64,000 nucleotides of DNA from an uncultured Bacteroides sp. (GTDB lineage: Bacteria > Bacteroidota > Bacteroidia > Bacteroidales > Bacteroidaceae): assembly GCA_947173895.1 (NCBI GenBank), contig CAMWGU010000001.1, positions 23,536-87,535 on the forward strand. The letters are read 5' to 3'. Shown here piece by piece: positions 1 to 7,598 of this stretch. A program made the translations under genes and the position numbers. The notes beneath the pieces are model-generated. The model was not told the origin of the DNA, did not search any database, and saw nothing but the letters and a program-made list of their open reading frames with translations. The stretch's first letter is position 1. Every line of letters starts with the position of its first letter.

Positions 1-3000
1 AAGCTTATGGAAGAAATCAAGCAGGAACTGAGCTACATGCCACGACTCTCCATGCTGATGACCCTGCTGCTTCTCCACCATTTCCATCTGGACGATCGGA
101 TAAAAGAGAACGAAAACTTGGTGTGCGAACTTCTAGATAACGAACAATTGAAACTGCTGCAACTGGAATTCTCGCAAGACTTTGCCCCCTTCATTACCCG
201 CGCGGACAAACTGAAGGAACAAATCCACCTCACCCCCCTGTTGCCTCCCTGCAAGAAGCTAGAGCCATGGGAAAAAGTCATTGCCGAACTGATGGAAAAA
301 ACCAAGCCTGCACAAGCCGAACCGGCGTCCGCTGCAAAAGAGTCAAGAAGCCGTATCATCTATCTGGTGAACCGGATGGGATACATCACTCCAGTGCTAC
401 AGAAATCAAAGGATGGAGTAACGTGGAGCAAAGGACGGAACATCGCCCTATCCACCTTCCACGCCGGACTGCCTGAAATGAACGACAAGGACCGAGCCAT
501 GGCAAACCTGGTGAAACGATATACCTACGGCTGGTACCGGAACGAACAATGGGAACTGAGTGGCGAAGAGGCACTGGTAGAACTGGCGGGATATCCGTTG
601 GTGTTTTCCAACAAACATCCCGATACGCCCGTTGTAATCAGCTGTGAGTCACCCCAGCTCACCGTGACCCGTACCCCAAACGGTTTCAGGATAGAACACA
701 ACGCAGGCGAACACCTCGAACGGCTTTTCATCCTGCAAACAGAAAGTGACTTCCTGTTCCGTGTGATCCAGCTTTCTTCCGACCAACGCGAACTGCTGAG
801 CATGCTCTCCAAACACAAAGACTTCCCGAAAGAATCAGAAAAACAACTGGCCGAGCTCCTACCTCGGCTAAGCCAGGTGATAACTGTACACTCCGATCTG
901 CTTCAAGACAAGAAACAACTGAAACAGATAAAGGCAGACACACGGATCAGCATCCTGCTGCAACCGCTTGGCGAAGGCATAAAGGCAGAAATCTTCGTGA
1001 AACCACTCGGCGACTATCCTCCCTACTGCAAACCGGGCAAAGGAAACGTGAGTGTCATCGGCACGGTCAAGGGAAAAGAGGTGCAGGCCATTCGCGACTT
1101 TAAAAAGGAAAAACAACATCTGGCACAACTGCAAGAATGGCTGCAACCGCTCGGCGACCGGACGAACACCGAAGAAGACACGCTCTTTTTCGAAAACACC
1201 TACCAGTGTTTGGACCTGCTAGAAATACTCCATGCACACTCAAACGACATCCGGACAGAATGGCCGCAAGGCGTAAAGATTAAACTGAAAGGAAAGGCCG
1301 ACATGTCCCACCTATCCATGTCCGTAAAAAGCATCGGGCAATGGTTTGAACTGGAAGGCGAACTGACGACCGACAACGGAACCATCCTACACATGGCCGA
1401 ACTCCTGCAAAAGATACGCGAAAGCAAAGGACGATTCATTACCCTGACAGACAACGAGTTTATAGCCCTGACAGACAACCTGCGCAAACAGCTACAGGCA
1501 ATAGACCCGATACTGACCGAGGAAAAAGGAAAACTGAAACTGCCCGCACTGACCGCTCCCTCCTTGCAGGAAATGGAGCATCAGGGAGCCTTCGTGAAAA
1601 AAGACGAAACATTCAGCCAACTGATAAGCCGCATAGAGGAAGCCGAAAAGAAACACTTTCCCCTGCCCCGTCAGCTGAAAGCCGAACTACGAGACTATCA
1701 GAAAGAAGGCTTTGACTGGCTGGCCCGCCTATCCCACTGGGGAATGGGAGCCTGCCTGGCAGACGACATGGGACTGGGAAAGACCCTGCAAGCCATCGCC
1801 TTGATGCTGGAACGAAGCAAACAGGGAGCAACATTGGTAGTGACGCCCGCCTCCATCCTACAGAATTGGGAAAACGAACTGGCACGGTTTGCTCCCTCGC
1901 TGACCACGCTCGTGCTGAACAACGCCGGAAGCAATCGGAAGACACTGGTGGCCAATGCCTCGGACTATGACGTTGTCCTCACCACTTACGGGCTGCTGGT
2001 GAACGAAGAAGAAACACTGGCCGGCAAGGTATGGAGCACCATCATTCTGGATGAGGCACACACCATCAAGAACAAGGAAACCAAAATGTCCAAAGCCGCC
2101 ATGAAACTGAAAGGCGGATTCCGCTTGCTACTGACAGGCACACCGATACAGAACCATTTGGGAGAAATATGGAACTTGTTTGAATTTGCCAACCCGGGAC
2201 TACTGGGCACCTTCCGGCAATTCACCGAAAGATTCATCACCCCCATTGAGAAAGAAGGCGACCGAAACAGATACCGCCACCTGAAACGCCTGATCCAGCC
2301 GTTTATCCTAAGGCGGGCAAAGACGGAAGTGCTGGACGAACTGCCTCAGAAGACCGAAATCACCCTACATGTAGAACTGAGCGAGCCCGAACGAGCACTC
2401 TACGAAAACCTGCGGAGAACAGCGGTCAACAACCTGAAAGAAGGCACCACTACCATACAGGCTTTGGCGGAAATCACCAGACTCCGACAAGCGGCATGCC
2501 ACCCGTCACTGGTGCATCCCGAACTCCACTTGCCTTCCGCCAAGTCCGAAGCATTTCTTAAACTGGTGGAAGAACTGATGAACAATCATCACCGGGCACT
2601 GGTGTTCAGCCAGTTCACCACCCACTTGGAACTGATACGGAAAGAACTGGACGAAGCACACATCGACTATCTGTACCTAGACGGAAGCACCCCACTATCT
2701 GAAAGAGGACGAATAGTAAAAGCTTTTCAGACCGGAGAACAACCTCTGTTCCTCATCAGCCTGAAAGCCGGCGGACTGGGTCTGAACCTGACTGCGGCCG
2801 ACTTTGTCATCCATTTGGACCCATGGTGGAACCCCGCCATAGAACACCAAGCATCGGACCGTGCCTACCGCATCGGACAGACACAGCCCGTCACCATTTA
2901 TCGACTGATAGCATCACAAACCATTGAAGAAAAAATCATCCGTCTGCACCAAACCAAAAAGTCGCTAGCCGACTCCTTGTTGGACGGTAGCGACATGGCA

Positions 3001-3057
3001 CACAAGCTGACCCAAAAAGAATTGCTGGAACTACTGAAAGAAGCGAACGGATGCTGA
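1..3057 (+). CDS. SNF2-family DEAD/DEAH helicase (5' end outside window)
   Basis: An ATP-dependent DNA translocase of the SNF2/RapA-like superfamily 2 group, probably acting in transcription or chromosome maintenance. Numbering from the first in-window ATG (base 7): Walker A motif DDMGLGKT near 585-592, DEAH near 680, TGTPIQN near 710, then the helicase C domain with LDGSTP near 890 and the SNF2 signature ending in QASDRAYRIGQ near 950. About 500 residues without a recognised motif precede the ATPase core. The frame is open to the first base of the window with no upstream stop, so the real start probably lies outside; the ATG at 7 has no visible ribosome site. The C-terminal end is complete (TGA at 3055). 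Family assignment is firm; the biological role is not known from sequence. Confidence 0.93.
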   Translation, partial: KLMEEIKQELSYMPRLSMLMTLLLLHHFHLDDRIKENENLVCELLDNEQLKLLQLEFSQDFAPFITRADKLKEQIHLTPLLPPCKKLEPWEKVIAELMEKTKPAQAEPASAAKESRSRIIYLVNRMGYITPVLQKSKDGVTWSKGRNIALSTFHAGLPEMNDKDRAMANLVKRYTYGWYRNEQWELSGEEALVELAGYPLVFSNKHPDTPVVISCESPQLTVTRTPNGFRIEHNAGEHLERLFILQTESDFLFRVIQLSSDQRELLSMLSKHKDFPKESEKQLAELLPRLSQVITVHSDLLQDKKQLKQIKADTRISILLQPLGEGIKAEIFVKPLGDYPPYCKPGKGNVSVIGTVKGKEVQAIRDFKKEKQHLAQLQEWLQPLGDRTNTEEDTLFFENTYQCLDLLEILHAHSNDIRTEWPQGVKIKLKGKADMSHLSMSVKSIGQWFELEGELTTDNGTILHMAELLQKIRESKGRFITLTDNEFIALTDNLRKQLQAIDPILTEEKGKLKLPALTAPSLQEMEHQGAFVKKDETFSQLISRIEEAEKKHFPLPRQLKAELRDYQKEGFDWLARLSHWGMGACLADDMGLGKTLQAIALMLERSKQGATLVVTPASILQNWENELARFAPSLTTLVLNNAGSNRKTLVANASDYDVVLTTYGLLVNEEETLAGKVWSTIILDEAHTIKNKETKMSKAAMKLKGGFRLLLTGTPIQNHLGEIWNLFEFANPGLLGTFRQFTERFITPIEKEGDRNRYRHLKRLIQPFILRRAKTEVLDELPQKTEITLHVELSEPERALYENLRRTAVNNLKEGTTTIQALAEITRLRQAACHPSLVHPELHLPSAKSEAFLKLVEELMNNHHRALVFSQFTTHLELIRKELDEAHIDYLYLDGSTPLSERGRIVKAFQTGEQPLFLISLKAGGLGLNLTAADFVIHLDPWWNPAIEHQASDRAYRIGQTQPVTIYRLIASQTIEEKIIRLHQTKKSLADSLLDGSDMAHKLTQKELLELLKEANGC

Positions 3058-3079
3058 CACACTATTTTCTTTATTTCAA

Positions 3080-3111
3080 TTTGCACGACTCATAAGAATA
3101 AACTACTTTTG
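3080..3111 (+). promoter_or_regulatory. Orphan Bacteroides-type promoter, TTTG-N20-TACTTTTG
   Basis: TTTG at 3080-3083 is followed by a 20-base spacer and TACTTTTG at 3104-3111, matching the Bacteroides housekeeping -33/-7 consensus with ideal spacing. It lies just past the SNF2 stop and points into repeat sequence; no convincing ORF follows. A transcript would start near 3118 and run through the palindrome block at 3187-3237. Confidence 0.55.
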
Positions 3112-3166
3112 TAACGGATGAATTGAAGAAAACAGAAAGGATTTCACAACAGTCTCCGCTTATGCG

Positions 3167-3239
3167 GAACATGCAAGCTTGTATTGCGTACGTATGTGTA
3201 GCCCGATACATACGTACGTGTAGCTTGATACATACGGGA
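3167..3239 (+). repeat. Partial 22-bp-period palindrome array (copy F)
   Basis: One GAACA-led unit (from 3167, containing CAAGCTTG) runs straight into three ACGTA-type palindromes spaced 22 bp apart, near 3188, 3210 and 3232; the last is degenerate. It is a shortened copy of the two-array element seen complete at 3.7-4.0, 16.97-17.2 and 47.2-47.4 kb. It sits 100-200 bases from the fuller copy A, in the same SNF2-spt intergenic gap. Confidence 0.75.
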
Positions 3240-3312
3240 TCAGCAGATATTTCCGGTTGGTAATATTCCGTCAGTCCGATATAATCATAGGAACATCGCA
3301 ACCGGTGGTATC

Positions 3313-4051
3313 TGTATTTCCAAGTCTTGTTGCTTTCCGGCCAAGAGCCTTCGCCTGCCGAAACCAACGCATTACCATCATCTTTCGGTCCGGCATTGTC
3401 CGAAGTTACCATTTTTTGCATAGTTGCCCCTTCACACAGGATATAGCATTGACGTGATTCTGTTTTTTCCCTTTCTCCTTTCATTATCCGCCGAAACGCC
3501 CTGCCGATGGGGATTCCGAGGGTGAAAGGACACTCCGCCGGGTCCTTTCATCCCCCTTTCATCCTCCCTTCATCGGCACACAAAGGCAGCATGGCGTGAA
3601 ACCGCCCAGGGCAGATGTGAAAGGACTCATGCCGGTGGCTGAAAGGGTCGTGATGGGATGTACTGTCATTTTTAACAGATTGATTAATAGAATGTTTCAC
3701 CCAAAATGAAAGGGTGAAGGGAGAAAGGGAAGAAGCAACCTGATGAGGGGATGGTGTGCTCTGCACGTACGTACGTGTGAGCCTATACATACGTATGTGT
3801 AAGCCTATACGTACGTATGTACAAGCCCACACATACGTACGTGTTTTGCGACAAGACGGAATATGTTGCGGCGCACAGACCAAGCCTGTACAGTGAACAA
3901 GCCGGGCTTGTACGGCGAACAGAGCATGCTTGTACAACGAACAGGGCATGCTCGTGCAGTGAACAAGCATGCCTTGTTCCGGTGAACAGGCCTGCGATTT
4001 TCCCCGTTTCAGCGGCCAATGAAAGGATGAAGAAAAAAGTAGAATCACGTC
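3313..4051 (-). repeat. Dispersed intergenic repeat, copy A, with internal inverted repeats
   Basis: Most of the 3058-4138 gap is this element, in opposite orientation to copies B (16.9 kb) and C (47.1 kb). It contains an array of four 22-bp-spaced palindromes (3764-3847), an array of GAACA-led 22-bp units (about 3873-3995), and conserved stretches with repeated CCTTTCAT-like words. The segments 3451-3496 and 4007-4051 are imperfect inverted repeats of 45-46 bp that begin GACGTGATTCT and end CCGCYGAAA. Similarity to B continues past the left inverted repeat to about 3313. A minus-strand frame across 3071-3484 shares the words ESRQCYILCEGATMQKM and DNAGPKD with B, but B soon reaches a stop. 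No transposase is encoded. Confidence 0.85.
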
Positions 4052-4097
4052 AAAAAAAGAACCATGCCCTCACTCCGTCAGGGAGTCTGGACATGGT
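4052..4097 (-). terminator. Rho-independent terminator of spt
   Basis: Inverted repeat 4061-4097 (ACCATG...CATGGT arms with an inner ACTCC/GGAGT pairing), followed on the minus strand by a seven-base T run (4052-4058). It lies 42 bases past the spt stop and abuts the end of repeat copy A. Confidence 0.8.
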
Positions 4098-4138
4098 TTC
4101 CCACTATATATTTGCTTGTTGTTACAGTTCCGTTTCCT

Positions 4139-5326
4139 TTATTTAATGATCTCCAGCTGTCGGAAACATTTAGTAAGCTTCTCTACGGCATAGTCTACCT
4201 GTTCCCTAGTGTGAGTAGCCATCAGTGCCACACGCACCAAGGTATCTTGCGGAGCACAAGCGGGTGGAATAACAGGATTGATAAAGATGCCTTCATCAAA
4301 GGCTAGCTTAGTCACTTCGAATGTTTTGTCTGTGTCACGGACATAAAGCGGGATAATCGGACTTTCCGTATCACCGATCTCAAAACCGGCCTGACGGAAA
4401 CAATCCAATGCGTAATTGGTAATCTTCCACAAGTTTTCGCGACGTTCCGGCTCCGTCTTAAGAATATGAAGCGCAGCACGTGCGGCCGCTGTAGCGGCAG
4501 GAGTATTGCTTGCCGAGAATATATATGACCGCGAATTATGACGCAACCAGTTGATGGTATCTTTATCTGCAGCAACAAAACCTCCGATAGAAGCCAACGA
4601 CTTGGAGAAGGTACCCATGATGACATCCACCTGATCTGTCAGTCCGAAATGGTCGCATACACCACGTCCATCACGGCCAAACACTCCCAATCCATGTGCT
4701 TCGTCCACCATGATACTTGCATTGTATTTTTCTTTCAAGCGGACAATCTCGGGCAAGTTTGCCAAATCTCCTTCCATAGAAAAGACACCGTCTACCACAA
4801 TCAGTTTTACTGATTCCGGTTTACACTTTTGAAGTTCCTTTTCAAGAGCTTCCATGTCATTGTGCTTATACTTCAGCTGAGTAGAAAAAGACAGACGGCG
4901 TCCATCCACGATAGAAGCATGATCACGGTCATCACAGATAATGTAATCATTGCGGTCTGTCAGGCAAGATACCACCCCTTCATTCACAGTGAAGCCCGTG
5001 GAATACACCAATGCGTCATCCTTTCCAACAAATTCCGCTAATTCTTTTTCTAACTGCACGTGCAGGTCAAGCGTGCCATTCAAGAAGCGTGAACCTGCAC
5101 AACCTGTACCATATTTACGGGTTGCAGCGATAGCTGCTTCAATAATTCGTTCGTCGTAAGTCAACCCCATATATGAGTTGGAGCCAAACATCAGCACCTT
5201 CTTTCCATCCATGACAACCTCTGTGTCCTGATGGCTATCTATCTCACGAAAATAAGGGTAAACGCCTCTTTCCATGTATAGTTGAGGCAATCTGAATTTA
5301 CTTAACTTGTCTTGTAATAATCCCAT
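4139..5326 (-). CDS. spt: Serine palmitoyltransferase (PLP-dependent alpha-oxoamine synthase)
   Basis: This cytoplasmic enzyme condenses serine with a long-chain acyl-CoA to give 3-ketosphinganine, the first step of Bacteroides sphingolipid synthesis. The 395-residue protein has the fold-type I PLP pattern: H136, D208 and H211 in the cofactor site, and K242 in GTFSKSLAS as the Schiff-base lysine. The family also includes KAPA synthase (BioF) and glycine C-acetyltransferase. I prefer SPT because the N-terminus (GVYPYFREI) and the DRDHASIVDGRR segment match my memory of the characterised Bacteroides thetaiotaomicron enzyme, and no biotin genes are nearby. A lipid-kinase gene is divergent. ATG start at 5326, with a -7 element at 5430-5437 giving a leader of about 97 bases. 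Confidence 0.85.
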   Translation of the reverse strand: MGLLQDKLSKFRLPQLYMERGVYPYFREIDSHQDTEVVMDGKKVLMFGSNSYMGLTYDERIIEAAIAATRKYGTGCAGSRFLNGTLDLHVQLEKELAEFVGKDDALVYSTGFTVNEGVVSCLTDRNDYIICDDRDHASIVDGRRLSFSTQLKYKHNDMEALEKELQKCKPESVKLIVVDGVFSMEGDLANLPEIVRLKEKYNASIMVDEAHGLGVFGRDGRGVCDHFGLTDQVDVIMGTFSKSLASIGGFVAADKDTINWLRHNSRSYIFSASNTPAATAAARAALHILKTEPERRENLWKITNYALDCFRQAGFEIGDTESPIIPLYVRDTDKTFEVTKLAFDEGIFINPVIPPACAPQDTLVRVALMATHTREQVDYAVEKLTKCFRQLEIIK

Positions 5327-5429
5327 ATCCTATTGTATATGTAAGCCTCGTCGGTCTTACTTTATAATAAATGTATATTAATTCACCAATACATTCCGTT
5401 TTTCAAGGCCTGCCTATCAAAACAGGCTG

Positions 5430-5437
5430 CAAAGATA
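5430..5437 (-). promoter_or_regulatory. -7 promoter element for spt
   Basis: TATCTTTG on the minus strand matches TAnnTTTG; 104 bases upstream of the spt ATG. No clear -33 TTTG. Confidence 0.5.
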
Positions 5438-5530
5438 GTAAATTCTGTAACCTGTTGTGCTTTTTTTTAGAAAAAATATTCAGAAGCATCAAAACTTTTC
5501 AGATTTAAGGCAGTTATAAACAAAATGTAT

Positions 5531-5538
5531 TACTTTTG
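5531..5538 (+). promoter_or_regulatory. -7 promoter element for the lipid kinase
   Basis: TACTTTTG (TAnnTTTG) lies 37 bases before the ATG at 5575. It overlaps a possible in-frame TTG at 5536, which argues against that TTG being the start. Confidence 0.55.
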
Positions 5539-5574
5539 CGTTCTATAAAAGAGCTAAACTACCAATATAGAAGT

Positions 5575-6609
5575 ATGACCATAAAGAAAAATATTATATT
5601 TGTCGTCAACCCCATTTCGGGCACACGAGGGAAAAGGGCCATATTAAAATGGATTGATGAACGCATAGACCGCACTCGCTATGACTATACAATTGTCAAG
5701 ACACAATATGCCGGCCATGCCGAAAAAATAGCAGCAGAGGCAGCCGAAAAGAAAATAGACATGGTGGTGGCCATTGGAGGAGACGGAACCATAAACGAAA
5801 TAGGACGATCGCTCATACATACGGATACAGCACTAGGTATCATCCCATGCGGATCGGGAAATGGATTGGCACGCCATCTGCAAATTCCCCTAGACCCCAA
5901 ATTGGCCATTGACATTATCAATGAAGGGACCATTGCTTGTATTGATTACGGCAAGATAAATGACATCCCTTTCTTTTGCACATGCGGAGTAGGCTTCGAC
6001 GCATTTGTCAGCTTGAAATTTGCCGATTCGGGTAAACGCGGCCTGCTGACTTACCTAGAAAACACGTTGCATGAAAGCCTGAGTTACAAGCCCGAGACGT
6101 ACGAAATAGAGAACGAGGAGGGAACAGTGAGATACAAAGCCTTCCTGATAGCCTGCGGTAATGCCTCCCAATACGGGAACAATGCCTATATCGCTCCGCA
6201 AGCCTCACTTACCGACGGCTTGATGGACGTCACGATATTGGAACCATTTACCGTTTTGGATGTCCCTTCACTATCATTTCAATTGTTCAACAAGACCATT
6301 GACCAGAACAGCCGGATCAAAACATTCCGTACGAAAAAGATTAAAATACGCCGCTCCAAACCCGGAGTAATGCACTTTGATGGAGATCCGGTCATGGGCG
6401 GAGAAGACATAGAAGTGGAACTGATTCCGCAAGGGCTTAACATCATTATCTCCGATAAAAAAAAAGAGAACGAACCTTCTAGCCTCCTGCAACAAATATC
6501 CGAAATATTCAGTGGAATAAAACCTAAAGCCGATACATTTACTTTCCGGCACAAGCATCTGTTCGAACTGAACAAAAACTTATTGCGGCGTTTGTCTAAA
6601 AAACAATGA
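5575..6609 (+). CDS. Diacylglycerol/sphingoid-base kinase family protein (DagK/YegS-like)
   Basis: The 344-residue protein belongs to the DAGK catalytic superfamily: NPISGTRGK near the N-terminus, the nucleotide-binding GGDGTINE at about 67-74, the PCGSGNGLARH motif that follows, and a C-terminal beta domain with HFDGDP. The family includes bacterial diacylglycerol kinases and eukaryotic sphingosine kinases. It is transcribed divergently from spt across a 250-base gap, so a sphingoid base or ceramide is a plausible substrate; that is inference, and diacylglycerol remains possible. I start at ATG 5575, not TTG 5536, because the -7 element overlaps the latter. The tail (about 50 residues) is lysine-rich and low in motif content. 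Confidence 0.88.
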   Translation: MTIKKNIIFVVNPISGTRGKRAILKWIDERIDRTRYDYTIVKTQYAGHAEKIAAEAAEKKIDMVVAIGGDGTINEIGRSLIHTDTALGIIPCGSGNGLARHLQIPLDPKLAIDIINEGTIACIDYGKINDIPFFCTCGVGFDAFVSLKFADSGKRGLLTYLENTLHESLSYKPETYEIENEEGTVRYKAFLIACGNASQYGNNAYIAPQASLTDGLMDVTILEPFTVLDVPSLSFQLFNKTIDQNSRIKTFRTKKIKIRRSKPGVMHFDGDPVMGGEDIEVELIPQGLNIIISDKKKENEPSSLLQQISEIFSGIKPKADTFTFRHKHLFELNKNLLRRLSKKQ

Positions 6610-6616
6610 CTCCTCC

Positions 6617-6702
6617 TTTGCCGGACATGAAAAGAGTTTGCACCGTCACATCTTCCCCCCCCAAAAAAAACATCACAAACTTCTTTCATGCGTTCCGGCA
6701 AA
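6617..6702. terminator. Large inverted repeat between convergent genes
   Basis: TTTGCCGGA (6617-6625) pairs with TCCGGCAAA (6694-6702), and inside it CATGAAAAGAGTTTG pairs imperfectly with CAAACTTCTTTCATG. The loop holds an 8-C run followed by an 8-A run. It sits between convergent ends of the lipid kinase and trmN6, so a bidirectional terminator is likely, though there is no flanking T run. Confidence 0.5.
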
Positions 6703-6712
6703 GCATACGGCC

Positions 6713-7417
6713 TTACATTTTCAGATAAAAATCTTTAGTAAGTGCCTTGTATTCTTCTGTATATACATGACGAGAAAGCTCGATTGTCAGATCATCCGCA
6801 AGACACTCAGCTACCTTAAATTTCAAAGAAAGCAGAACTCGCTTGGGTTCTGCACCACATTTGGTATGAACCAATGTCTGGCGCGAAAGATGCAGGCCGT
6901 GACAAGCTGCCGACCTCAAAAAACACTCTCTGCCATCTGTAGGTATAATTACAGAGAAAACTCCTTCGGGATGAAGCAAACGGGCAGCAGCAACCACCAA
7001 AGCTTCGAAGTCCAAACTGTCGGTATGCCGGGCAGTATTGCGCCGACCGTCGGGACTCTTCAATGAATCAACAAAATAAGGAGGATTGGAAACAATAAGA
7101 TCAAAAAGGACTCCCGGCGCAAAGTGACGGATATCCTGCAATTCCACCTCTATCCTATCCTTCCACGGAGATGCATCCACATTTTCACACGCCTGCTCCA
7201 CAGCATCCGCGTCTATATCGACAGCTCGAATACGGGCAGTGCAGCGTTGTGCCATCATCAATGAAATCAGCCCTGTTCCGGTACCAATATCCAGTATATC
7301 GCGAGCACGGGCCACATCCGCCCAAGCCCCCAACAACACTCCGTCCGTACCCACTTTCATAGCACATCGGTCATGATAAACAGTAAATTGTTTAAAAGAA
7401 AAACAAGGATTCGGCAT
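6713..7417 (-). CDS. trmN6: tRNA1(Val) adenine37-N6-methyltransferase
   Basis: An S-adenosylmethionine-dependent methyltransferase of the YfiC/TrmN6 type (234 residues) that modifies A37 next to the anticodon of tRNA1(Val) in E. coli. The Rossmann motif DIGTGTGL is at 43-50, the acidic strand end VDIDADA at about 66-72, and the adenine N6-methyltransferase signature NPPY at 111-114. The N-terminal FSFKQFTVYHDRCAMKVGTDG block is typical of this subfamily. It is monocistronic, convergent with the lipid kinase and divergent from lon. A -7 element at 7441-7448 implies a leader of only about 17 bases. Confidence 0.88.
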   Translation of the reverse strand: MPNPCFSFKQFTVYHDRCAMKVGTDGVLLGAWADVARARDILDIGTGTGLISLMMAQRCTARIRAVDIDADAVEQACENVDASPWKDRIEVELQDIRHFAPGVLFDLIVSNPPYFVDSLKSPDGRRNTARHTDSLDFEALVVAAARLLHPEGVFSVIIPTDGRECFLRSAACHGLHLSRQTLVHTKCGAEPKRVLLSLKFKVAECLADDLTIELSRHVYTEEYKALTKDFYLKM

Positions 7418-7440
7418 ACTACAATAATTACTTTTGCCGC

Positions 7441-7448
7441 CAAAAATA
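7441..7448 (-). promoter_or_regulatory. -7 promoter element for trmN6
   Basis: TATTTTTG on the minus strand, 24 bases upstream of the trmN6 ATG. Confidence 0.45.
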
Positions 7449-7543
7449 AATAAATCTATTCAAATATTCCAATTATTAGGAAATATTTGATATTTAATAT
7501 CGAATTAACTCTCACGATTTTTCCTTATTCGCCAAGGAATGAT

Positions 7544-7551
7544 TAACTTTG
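7544..7551 (+). promoter_or_regulatory. -7 promoter element for lon
   Basis: TAACTTTG, 48 bases before the ATG at 7599. A second match, TACTTTTG at 7429-7436, lies further upstream. The position of this one places the transcription start downstream of the in-frame ATG at 7539, so 7599 is the better start. Confidence 0.5.
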
Positions 7552-7598
7552 TCGCCCATTTAGGGCGTCAAGTCCTACTTAAAGACAAGAGGAAAATT

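Noticed and set aside
3257..3457. 66-codon ORF downstream of the orphan promoter
   Set aside because: No ribosome site near its start, and it lies within repeat-related sequence shared with copy B, where the frame is not kept.
3817..4146. ORFs rich in the residues TYV, CSLYKHA or HCT in the repeat copies (for example 3548-4048, 3817-4146, 16861-17400, 47217-47813)
   Set aside because: They are translations of the 22-bp arrays (22 is not a multiple of 3, so all frames carry similar words), lack ribosome sites and occur on both strands.
4139..5326. BioF (8-amino-7-oxononanoate synthase) or glycine C-acetyltransferase
   Set aside because: Same fold and catalytic residues, but no biotin or threonine genes nearby, and the sequence resembles the Bacteroides SPT; still the main alternative.
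5536..5574. TTG start for the lipid kinase
   Set aside because: It overlaps the likely -7 promoter element, and the family begins at the following ATG.
7539..7598. Earlier ATG for lon
   Set aside because: The predicted transcription start lies downstream of it, and the later ATG has a good AGAGGA site.
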